From Linanthus parryae (taxonomy: Eukaryota > Streptophyta > Magnoliopsida > Ericales > Polemoniaceae), in assembly GCA_023055425.1 (NCBI GenBank), contig JALGPY010000004.1, positions 17,507,718 to 17,571,717 of the forward strand: a stretch of DNA of 64,000 bases, given 5' to 3'. Position 1 is the first letter of the stretch. Each line of letters opens with the position of its first letter. Of the stretch, positions 36,301 through 44,453 are shown in pieces. A program made the translations under genes and the position numbers. A model generated the notes under the pieces. The model saw only the letters and a program-made list of their open reading frames with translations. It was not told the origin of the DNA and ran no database searches.

Positions 36301-37658
36301 CAAAGCCTGACATTCGCCGTTGGTTGGTAAGCAAATGTGGAGAACCCTCAGGTAATTATTTTGAGTGATATGCGCATACTAGGCTGTAGCCACTTGAGGC
36401 AAAATCATGACTGGTTTACTCGCGTCCCAGGTCATGCTTCTCTTAAAGATTTGCTTAGTGAGGATACACTGATAGGGCACGGTTCCACGTCCCTAGTGTA
36501 TGATGAGGACACCTCAATCCCACCTTCGCGTGGAGGTGCTTATTCTTAGCTTTGGCAAAGATAGCGAAATAACTCATAATACAAGTTACCTCATATTATC
36601 GCATTTGGTATCGCAGGTCATGCTGAGGAACCTGAGCCGGAGCAGAGGAGTGAGCCTTCTGCATCCCATGTTCCAATTTCGAGCTCCCATGCCGAGAAGC
36701 CCGTCGCAGCTGCTGGACACGCCCATGAGCATCTCGAGGATGTCATAGAGCTCTCCGATGATGTCGAAGCTGATGCTGTGCCGATGGACGAAGGTGTCCG
36801 TACTGGTGGTGAGGAAGAAAGGACAAGTGATGCTAACATTTTCGCATCTGGGAGTGTCCGTCCAGCGACTTCGGCTGTCCCTTCGCCTCCGGCGATGACT
36901 GCGCCAGAAGCACCCATTCCTGTGTGGAGCATTTGGGGCTCGCAGGTTGGGAATGTAGTCGCAGCTGGTGCGGCCTACACTCTTCCTCCTGACTATGAGA
37001 GGTTGGAGCTTGCAGCTGATAGGAGAGCCATGGAGCGAGGGCAGTCTTCGAACAACCCGGTGGCCCGTATCCCTTCTCTTCATGAAATTCTGGAAGGCAC
37101 TGGTAAGCAGCGATTTTACCATTCGCACGTCGCATTATTTGCTTGCGCGTTTTGACATCATGACTTGTTTTTGATGTCTCAGGTTTGAAGCAAACCGATG
37201 TAGACTGGGTAGTTCGAGTGCGCCTCAGATACCCCCGATCGTTTGTGAGGTGTCTGGAGATCAGTCCTTTTGACAGGAGGCTATTCCTTACTGAAGCTAT
37301 CTGGATACTAGAGCAGCTGTGTGCGGCTACACCTGCGACCATTTCGGCCCAGAGTGCTGAATTGCTGTGTGGCATGTGCCAAAATCTCGTGCTCAAAGTC
37401 CAAGGCAGACTTGGCTTTAAATTCCTCAAGGACAGAGTTACACTGATTCGCGCAGCTGTAACTTTGAATCTCGGTTACCAGAATCTCGCAGCTGAGATGC
37501 AGAAGGTGGAGCAGCAAAAGCAAAAGGTTGATGAAGCTGTAAAGCTGTATCAGGAAATGAATGCCAAGTGCGAGCAACTGAAGCAAGAAGTGAAACAGGT
37601 GGAGAGGCTGATCGAGCAGTTCGAGCCCCAGGACTCCTTAATCAAGAATTTGTTTTGA
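33368..37658 (+). CDS. Element B antisense six-exon PMD-like gene, ~1299 aa
   Basis: Coding exons: 33368-35248, 35322-35802, 35881-36351, 36431-36535, 36617-37102 and 37183-37658. All introns are GT-AG (donors GTAAGC, GTACTT, GTAATT, GTGCTT and GTAAGC), and the joined frame stays open to TGA. Residues 1-627 resemble the plant mobile domain: RYSPATHTFHF with TLEDV near 145-165, FLCAWLSRYLIDGH near 272, LPLAVRLALGQRVALGP near 298, and FLTMWVFERWPSYAP near 348. Exon 2 has a Pro/Ser-rich stretch with a basic, nuclear-signal-like PRAKRPRQKG near 700. Exons 3-5 are acidic. Exon 6 ends in a Gln/Glu/Lys heptad-rich, probable coiled coil (about 1244-1294). Element A has the same exon structure. PMD proteins are linked to transposons and gene silencing; the role here is unknown. 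Confidence 0.82.
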
Positions 37659-38074
37659 CTTTTCGAATTTTGAAAAGAAAACAGGAAAATGGTTGAGACA
37701 TTAATGTAATATTTTGAAACATTAATGTAATGTTGCTAGGGTTTCTCCCCCTTCTTTTTTAACAAACAATGAGTTTGCCCGTTTTGCCCCTTTCGGGATT
37801 TGATTGGACATTTCTGTGTATATCCAATTATGACATCAGCAATTGATTCTTTGCTTGATTTTCGCGCTAATTTCTCGGCAGATAAGCACGCTTCCGTTGG
37901 GAAGTCCATCCGAATCATGACTATCCGTCATTTATTAGGATACGCAACCGAATCGTCATAGCCTTTAGTAGGGTAATTGATTGTTACCGCTTTTCAAGGC
38001 GTAAGTGATTGAACTTACCCTCTTTTTTGAATTTGCTGACTCATCTTAAGAAACCGAAGAGTCTCTACAGGGCC
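37659..38074 (+). other. Spacer between the two antisense genes of element B
   Basis: This AT-rich spacer contains a duplicated ATTAATGTAAT.TT near 37700-37730, possibly part of the 3' processing region, and a segment (37780-38060) conserved in element A at 51190-51480. It probably holds the upstream promoter of the short ORF. No other frame is supported. Confidence 0.4.
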
Positions 38075-38082
38075 TATATAAA
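38075..38082 (+). promoter_or_regulatory. TATA box upstream of the 115-aa antisense ORF
   Basis: TATATAAA in the context GGGCCTATATAAACCCTG is conserved in element A (minus strand, CTATATAAACCCTGCG near 51165-51181). In both it lies just ahead of the GGGTTCTTCATCCCAA leader of the short ORF. Confidence 0.55.
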
Positions 38083-38117
38083 CCCTGTCTTTGCCATTTG
38101 GGTTCTTCATCCCAAAC

Positions 38118-38465
38118 ATGTGCTTTGCCGTGAGTCCTTACGACTGCTGGCTTCAACGCTTGTTTTCCGTTGATTCATGGCAACTTCAAGCTTTGAATCC
38201 TGAGTTTGCGCTTTGTGCTATAGAAATAGTTTCCAAGATCCACTTTATGAGGCTTATTGCTGTTTATAACCGTCATAAAGAGGATGCAGATAATACCTCA
38301 TGTGTGTTCGAAGAAATTTCTTCGTGTATTATGTGTGCAGGTCATGTTTCCGGCCGCCTCGTGGCGAGGTGCAGCGCCGAAGTGACCGTGCTACCGTCTC
38401 GTAATGAACGGCGTGATTCTTCTTCAGCAGTAATGAAGAAGAATCCATTGCCCTCACATTTGTGA
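38118..38465 (+). CDS. Element B short antisense ORF, 115 aa, unknown function
   Basis: The start is MCFAVSPYDCWLQRLF. Element A carries a frame of identical length (50787-51134) that aligns without gaps for about 100 residues at roughly half identity. A TATA box (TATATAAA, 38075-38082) sits about 40 bases upstream. An in-frame Met 27 bases earlier is possible, but the 38118 start is shared with element A. No domain, signal peptide or membrane segment is evident. It lies 460 bases downstream of the PMD-like gene on the same strand and may be a separate transcript. Coding status is unproven. Confidence 0.45.
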   Translation: MCFAVSPYDCWLQRLFSVDSWQLQALNPEFALCAIEIVSKIHFMRLIAVYNRHKEDADNTSCVFEEISSCIMCAGHVSGRLVARCSAEVTVLPSRNERRDSSSAVMKKNPLPSHL

Positions 38466-39169
38466 GGTCGGGGTGCTCGTCAATGCCCTTGTCCAACATG
38501 ACAAGGAATCCATCACCACAGGAATGACTGCTTCGCCTGTTGTGCGAAGTATCATTTGTCGTCACAGGAAGCTCCTCCGGCGTCTATCTTGGCTAGACAG
38601 AGGCTTTTGTCATTCCTTGGGGTCTTGGACGCATCTTATCCCTGGCCTTGCTGCTAGGGATGCGGCGAATGACGAGTTGATCTCTTCGCGGCAGCATCCC
38701 TTTTGCTATAGATCTTTGGCCGCGATCTGCGTACTGTGCTGCCGGTGTCAGGACCGGTGGATTCTCTCTTTTCTTAGTCGAGAGTTCCCTTGGCGCATTT
38801 CTGGCTTATCAGCCATTTTTCGAATGTATTGTAAGCCATGTTGGCTGTGTAGTTAGATGCGAGCTTTTCGCTGGTAAGCTGCTATCTAGATAGATAAATT
38901 GTAAGTCATTTGACTCATAATGATAAATAGTATTTGTATCATCTGTTCTTTGCAACAAAATACAATTTCGCATGTGTTTCGGCTTGCTTTGCCTTGCATA
39001 ATGACATGTATTGATTTCGCATATGCGATGTCAATTTACAGACATTTCGTTAGATCATTCGAGATCATAATTTCGCAGCTGTGCCATCTTGACGGATGGG
39101 CTTGTAATTGGTCGTTGTAAATCGTATGAGATCACGTTCACAACGTTGTTATGTTTCAGATAATTTTCC
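38466..39169 (+). other. Non-coding spacer before the hairpin array
   Basis: A plus-strand frame at 38473-38856 is open for 127 codons but has no counterpart in element A and no recognisable content. The remainder grades into the first degenerate array units (GATCATTCGAGATC near 39052). Confidence 0.35.
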
Positions 39170-40475
39170 AGAGATCAATCGAGATCGTTGTGCAAATTGC
39201 TATCATAGAAGATAGGCTTTGTTTGAGATCGTTTCTCGCATAAACTGCTATCATAGCAGACGGATCTTTAGAAGATCTAACAAGATGACTCTGCACTCGT
39301 GTTGCCATCATATTAGACGGGTTTGGATAGTTAACCAAAATTGCTATCGTAACAGATAGGCTCGAGAAGATCATTATAAGATCGCATCTGTATAACCTGC
39401 TATCCCAAGAGATAGGCGTTAGATGATCGATTGAGATCATTTTTGTATTTCGCTGCTATCGCAAAAGATAGGCTTTGGATGGTCATGTAAGATCGTATTT
39501 TCGTTTGGGTGCTATCGCAAGAGATAGGTTTTAATGATCATTTAAGATCGCGTTTGCATTTGATTGCTACCGTGAGAGATAGGCTTTGGATGATCACTTA
39601 AGATCGCATTTGCGTTTGGCTGCTATCGTAAGAGATAGGCTTTAATGATCACTTAAGATCGCATTTGCATTTGATTGCTACCGTGAGAGATAGGCTTTAG
39701 ATGATCACTTAAGATCGCATTTGCGTTTGATTGCTACCATGAGAGATAGGCTTTAATGATCACTGAAGATCGCATTTGCATTTGATTGCTACCGTGAGAG
39801 ATAGGCTTTAGATGATCACTTAAGATCGCATTTGCGTTTGATTGCTACCATAAGAGGTAGGCTTTAATGATCACTGAAGATCGCATTTGCATTGGCTGCC
39901 ATCGTAGGAGATGGGCTTTAGATGATCACTTAAGATCGCGTTCGCGTGTAGCTGCTACCATAAGAGGTAGGCTTTAGATGATCGATTAAGATCACATTTG
40001 TATTGGCTGCCATCGTAGGAGATGGGCTTTAGATGATCACTTAAGATCGCATTTGTATTTAGTTGCTATCATAAGAGATAGGCTTTAAATGATCGATTAA
40101 GATCACATTTGTAGTGGCTGCCATCGTAGGAGATGGGCTTTAGATGATCACTTAAGATCGCGTTCGCGTGTAGCTGCTATCGTAAGAGATAGGCTTTAGA
40201 TGATCGATTAAGATCACATTTGTATTGGCTGCCATCATAAGAGATGGGCTTTAGATGATCACTTAAGATCGTATCTGTATTTGGTTGCTATCGTCAGAGA
40301 TAGGCTTCGATGATCAGCTAGGATCACTTTTGCATTTGCTGCTATCGTAAGAGATAGGCTTCGAACGATCGATTGGGATCGCATTTGCTATCATAAAAGA
40401 TAGGCTTCGATGATCAATTAAGATTGCATTTGCTATCGTAAGAGATAGGCTTTAATGATCAATCAAGATCGTGTT
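39170..40475 (-). repeat. Element B hairpin tandem array (about 24 units of ~55 bp)
   Basis: On the plus strand each unit reads roughly CTATC-N6-GATAG, then GCTTTAGATGATCACTTAAG, then ATCGCATTTG. The five-base arms pair, and arm changes are compensated: CTATC/GATAG (for example 39456-39471), CTACC/GGTAG (39845-39860, 39955-39970) and CCATC/GATGG (39899-39914, 40010-40025). Mismatched units are mostly CTACC/GATAG, which would be a G.U pair in minus-strand RNA, the sense genomic RNA. The array lies between pol and the antisense genes, which converge on it. Confidence 0.85.
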
Positions 40476-40561
40476 TGTATCCGTTACTATTGCAGCGAAT
40501 AAATCATTGTTAACAGTCGTAACAAATTAGATAAAGCGATATAAACGGCTAGAAAATATGA

Positions 40562-40650
40562 ACTTCTCATTTGGGAGAATTTTTTTTATTATGACATTCT
40601 CATATGGGAGAGATAGGATTACAATCCTCTCATATGGGAGAGGAGATTGC
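40562..40650 (-). repeat. Element B short CTCCCATATGAG repeats
   Basis: Three copies of a near-palindrome (TTCTCATTTGGGAGAA, TTCTCATATGGGAGA and CCTCTCATATGGGAGAGG on the plus strand) lie just after the pol stop. They correspond to the larger 66-bp array at 49724-49945 in element A. Confidence 0.65.
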
Positions 40651-40712
40651 GAATATCGTAGCCACATGAGACATTAAGCAACGTTATCATAAAACGTATG
40701 AAATAAGAGGAG

Positions 40713-43700
40713 TCAAGGATAGTACTTCTTGATCCAGCGCATGTTGACTGAGCTTGGAGTTGAGGTTGTGCCGTGCAACCTTCGTATGCTGCAGTAGCCG
40801 CTATCGAAGACCTCTGTGACTTCGAAGGGTCCCTCCCAATTAGCTGCGAACTTTGGGTGGGTTGCCTCTCGCATGCAGTGATCAGATGCGCGCAGGACCA
40901 GGTCGCCAACTGCGAAATCCCGTCGCTGGACTGTCTTGTTATAGGCGCGAGCGATTCTTTCTTGGTACCGCTTGTTAGTCCTTTTGGCTTGTTCTCGCTT
41001 TTCTTCCAGCAAGACTAAATCATGATCGCGTTGGTTTTCGTAGAGCGCGTGGAAGGCCAGCCTTGCCGAATTGACTCTGACCTCCGCAGGTACCACAGCT
41101 TCGGCCCCATAGCATAGTAGAAATGGCGAGGCCCCTGTGGGTGTCCTTGGAGAAGTTCTGTAGGCCCACAGAGCTATGTTAAGAGAGTCGGCCCACTTCT
41201 TGTGGTCATCTGCGACCATCTTGCTCAGAATTCTCAGCAGCGTTTTGTTAGTCGCCTCGGCTTGCCCGTTTCCCTTTGGATAATAGGGGGTAGAGCATAT
41301 TTGCCTGATATTGTACTCCGCAAGTTTTGTAGCTACCTGACGATTAACAAAAGGAGTACCGTTATCTGAAAGAATAGTATTCGGGATTCCGAACCTGCAT
41401 ACGATGTTTTCCTGGATGAAGTTGACCACAGCCAGCGCATTTGCCGTCTTCAGTGGTATTGCTTCCACCCATTTGGTGAACAGCTCAGTTGCGGTGAGAA
41501 TGAAATGGTTCCCATGTGACGTCGGTCGGATGGGGCCAATGAAGTCCAAAGCCCATGTGTGAAATGGCCATGGCGTTCCTAGTGCATGTAGGTCCACGGC
41601 GGGAGCGTGCACTAGGTTCCCTTTGAATTGACATTCTTGGCAACGTCGCACTTTGGTGCGGCAATCGACTTCCATCGTGGGCCAGAAGTATCCGATTGAG
41701 AGGAGCTGTCTGCATAATTTAGCACCTCCCTGGTGTTCCACCTGATGGGAGAGGTCCATGACTTCTTGTGCTTCCCTATCATCTAGGCATCGCAGCAAGT
41801 TGCCTTCGTGACCTTTTCGCCAAAGCAGATTTTCTTGAACCACATATCGAGAAGCTTTCCTCTTCAATTTGTCTGCCTCTTTCCTCGATTCGGGCACGGT
41901 GCCCTTGGTGAGGAATTCAAACAATGGCTTTCTCCAGTCTGTGTCGTCGTCGATCAGAGCGACAAGTAGAGAATCTTTGATTAGTGCGCAACTCTCGCAC
42001 TTCCCTTGTATCAGGGCTGCAGCTGTTGACATGCCTGGCCAATGAATGCCATATCTCTGAGCTTTCCTGTAGATTGACACCTCGCTTTCTCCGCAAGCGT
42101 GTTGGTGAATCTTTTCTAACAGCTGTTGTCCCTCTTGCTCGGAGACACAACGCATGAGTATTCCTCCAGGACCCTTGTAGTAAAGGGTGTTGTCGTGGAT
42201 GCAGTATCCTTTCGTGAGTACCCAGCTTTCGCTACTGGTGCCTTTCGCAATAGCTTGCAGGATTGCTTTTCGCCAGTCTGCGTCATCCATGTGTTCATCG
42301 TCGCACGCATCTTCTGTTAATGCCGACGATGTTCGCACTTCGATGGAAATCCTCGCAGGGCATTTGTCTATGCTGACCTTAGATCCCAGAGTTGCTAAGG
42401 CGTCTGCATGCCTGTTGTCCGCTCGGGGTTTGTGCTCGTATTTCACGTCGCAGAATTGCTGCATCAGCTTTTGCACTAGGGTACGGTATGGCAGGAGGTT
42501 GATCTCCTTTAAACCATATTCGCCCGAGGCCTGCTTAACAATCAGCTTGGAATCTCCCATGACTGTTAAGTTGCTCACTTCCAAGGCTTTCGCTGCACGG
42601 AGCCCCGCGATCAGAGCCTCGTATTCCGCCTCGTTGTTCGTGACTGCGAAGTTGAGTTTTGCGGACATCTGTATGACTTCACCGTCCGGTTTTGTCAAGA
42701 CTATCCCAATGCCTCCACCTTTTCTGGTTGACGAACCGTCGAAGTGGAGGGTCCAATAGGGGACTTCAATCGCGTAGATTTCAGGGCCTTCGAGCTCCTC
42801 CTCGATCACAGGTTCGTGACTGTTGTCGGGGAACTGTGCCAACAGATCTGCTACCGCCTGCGACTTGATCGCTCTTGGTTTCACGCATGTGATGTCGTAT
42901 TGAGAGATGGTCATATACCATTTCGCCAATCTCCCGCCCGGAGTAGTGTGAGTTAGCAAGTATCTTATGGGGTCGCTTTTGGTGACCACCACTACTTTGT
43001 GCGATGCAAAATAGTGTCTCAACTTCTCTATCACAAAGAATAAGGCAAGGCAATGACGTTCGATGTCTGTGTACCTTGATTCAGCAGGCTGCACGATGCG
43101 AGAGATGTAATAAATAGGCCTCTCTTGGCCCTCATACACCTGAGCCAAGAGTGCTCCTATAGATCTCCTTGTTGATGTAAGATATAGCAGCAGCGGTGAT
43201 CCCAGTTGAGGCGCGATCATTATTTTTGGGGATGTGAGTAGCTCCTTTAGCTTTTCGAATGCGGCTTCGTGATCAGGAGCCCAGTTGTACGCGGCGTCTT
43301 TCTTGAGGAGGGTGCTGAAGCAGCACGTGATCTCGGCAATTGCTGGGATGAATCTCCGCAGATATGACAATTTTCCCAAGAATGTTTTCAAGGCACTTTG
43401 GTTGTGAGGTGGCGTCATGCTGGTGATGGCTGACACTTTCGCAGGGTCAGGCTCGATCCCTTGGCGATGGACCACGCACCCCAAAAACTTCCCCGAGGTC
43501 ACGCCGAATGCGCATTTCATGGGGTTCATTTTCAGCTGAAAGCTCCTGCATCTGTTGAATACCTTTCGCAAGTCTGCAAGGTGATCTGCTTCATACTTGG
43601 ATTTGACGACCAAGTCATCCACATAGAATTCCACTTCTTTGTGCATCATATCGTGGAACAGAGCCATCATGGCTCGCTGATAGGTCGCGCCTGCGTTCTT

Positions 43701-44318
43701 GAGACCGAATGGCATTACCGTGTAGTTGAATACTCCCACGGGAGTGATGAATGCCGTTTTTTGTGCATCTTCGGGATCCATCTTGATTTGATTGTACCCA
43801 CTGAAGCCGTCCATGAAACTGAACATGCGATGGCCTGCCGTCGAATCGATGAGCAAATCGATGTTAGGCAGTGGGAAATCGTCCTTGGGACAGAAGCGAT
43901 TGAGGTCTCGGAAGTCCACGCAGATGCGGAGCTGTCCGTTCTTCTTCACCACTGGCACGATGTTGGCCAACCATGTGGGATGGTGATTTGGCTCTATGAA
44001 TTTGGCATCTAGGAGTTTGACGATCTCCTGTTTGATCTTCACGTTGAGCTCTGGCCTGAAGCTTCTGGTGCTTTGCTTGACCGGTTTAGACCCCGGGATG
44101 ACGTCTAAACGGTGCATAGTGATGCTCGTGTCTAGACCTGGCATCTCGTCGTATTCCCATGCGAACACGTCCTTGTATTCAGTTAGGAGCTGCAGCAGTC
44201 CTTGTTCCTCTTCGCTTGTGAGGTCCGCACTCAGGAAGACTGGCCTTTTCTTTTCCTCGTTCGGGCTGAGGAACACTTCCTTAAGCTCTTGCTTTTGTGG
44301 TCTTGGCCTGTCTTCCAT
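40713..44318 (-). CDS. Element B pol: RT, RNase H, archaeal-type RNase H, integrase (1201 aa)
   Basis: Taken from the first Met; the frame is open upstream to the gag-protease TGA (44 more codons). The reverse transcriptase has FYVDD (YVDD at 232-235). Gypsy RNase H spans about 380-495. A second, archaeal-type RNase H lies at about 521-650 (WTLHFDGSS, MGDSKLIVK, NRHADALATL). Two integrase zinc-binding modules come next (681-778 and 794-896). The integrase core has D925, D985 and E1021 (ALDFIGP, SDNGTPF, GQAEATNKTLL), and the C-terminus ends MRWIKKYYP. It copies genomic RNA into DNA and inserts it. All catalytic motifs I can judge are present. There is no chromodomain. Confidence 0.95.
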   Translation of the reverse strand: MEDRPRPQKQELKEVFLSPNEEKKRPVFLSADLTSEEEQGLLQLLTEYKDVFAWEYDEMPGLDTSITMHRLDVIPGSKPVKQSTRSFRPELNVKIKQEIVKLLDAKFIEPNHHPTWLANIVPVVKKNGQLRICVDFRDLNRFCPKDDFPLPNIDLLIDSTAGHRMFSFMDGFSGYNQIKMDPEDAQKTAFITPVGVFNYTVMPFGLKNAGATYQRAMMALFHDMMHKEVEFYVDDLVVKSKYEADHLADLRKVFNRCRSFQLKMNPMKCAFGVTSGKFLGCVVHRQGIEPDPAKVSAITSMTPPHNQSALKTFLGKLSYLRRFIPAIAEITCCFSTLLKKDAAYNWAPDHEAAFEKLKELLTSPKIMIAPQLGSPLLLYLTSTRRSIGALLAQVYEGQERPIYYISRIVQPAESRYTDIERHCLALFFVIEKLRHYFASHKVVVVTKSDPIRYLLTHTTPGGRLAKWYMTISQYDITCVKPRAIKSQAVADLLAQFPDNSHEPVIEEELEGPEIYAIEVPYWTLHFDGSSTRKGGGIGIVLTKPDGEVIQMSAKLNFAVTNNEAEYEALIAGLRAAKALEVSNLTVMGDSKLIVKQASGEYGLKEINLLPYRTLVQKLMQQFCDVKYEHKPRADNRHADALATLGSKVSIDKCPARISIEVRTSSALTEDACDDEHMDDADWRKAILQAIAKGTSSESWVLTKGYCIHDNTLYYKGPGGILMRCVSEQEGQQLLEKIHQHACGESEVSIYRKAQRYGIHWPGMSTAAALIQGKCESCALIKDSLLVALIDDDTDWRKPLFEFLTKGTVPESRKEADKLKRKASRYVVQENLLWRKGHEGNLLRCLDDREAQEVMDLSHQVEHQGGAKLCRQLLSIGYFWPTMEVDCRTKVRRCQECQFKGNLVHAPAVDLHALGTPWPFHTWALDFIGPIRPTSHGNHFILTATELFTKWVEAIPLKTANALAVVNFIQENIVCRFGIPNTILSDNGTPFVNRQVATKLAEYNIRQICSTPYYPKGNGQAEATNKTLLRILSKMVADDHKKWADSLNIALWAYRTSPRTPTGASPFLLCYGAEAVVPAEVRVNSARLAFHALYENQRDHDLVLLEEKREQAKRTNKRYQERIARAYNKTVQRRDFAVGDLVLRASDHCMREATHPKFAANWEGPFEVTEVFDSGYCSIRRLHGTTSTPSSVNMRWIKKYYP

Positions 44319-44453
44319 GCATTCGGGCGCTTCTTTGAGTTTCTCCTCTGGAGTGCCCTGTGTTGGCCCTTCTGTCGGCGCAACTTGCTCGATTTGATTG
44401 ATTTGCCCAGGGACATCCCCATGCCCGTGTGAGGACGTCCCCGCGCACCTTCA
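44319..44453 (-). promoter_or_regulatory. In-frame UGA and open linker between gag-protease and pol
   Basis: After the TGA at 44451-44453 the same frame stays open for 44 codons (beginning RCAGTSSHGHGD) up to the pol Met at 44318. Element A has the same CGC ATA TGA AGG TGC GCG GGG context at 30186-30206, again with pol in the same frame. This layout suits stop-codon readthrough. Removal of the TGA by splicing, as described for the gag-pro/pol boundary of Ogre elements, is the alternative. Confidence 0.6.

Noticed and set aside
38473..38856. 127-codon frame after the 115-aa antisense ORF
   Set aside because: No counterpart at the matching place in element A, no recognisable domain and no promoter motif.
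39170..40475. CRISPR-like regular repeats
   Set aside because: This is plant nuclear DNA. Units are contiguous diverged tandem repeats without unique spacers or cas genes.
42187..42759. Long plus-strand frames opposite element B pol and gag (also 43461-44012, 46128-46442)
   Set aside because: They are shadows of the intact minus-strand pol and gag frames, which have strong domain evidence.
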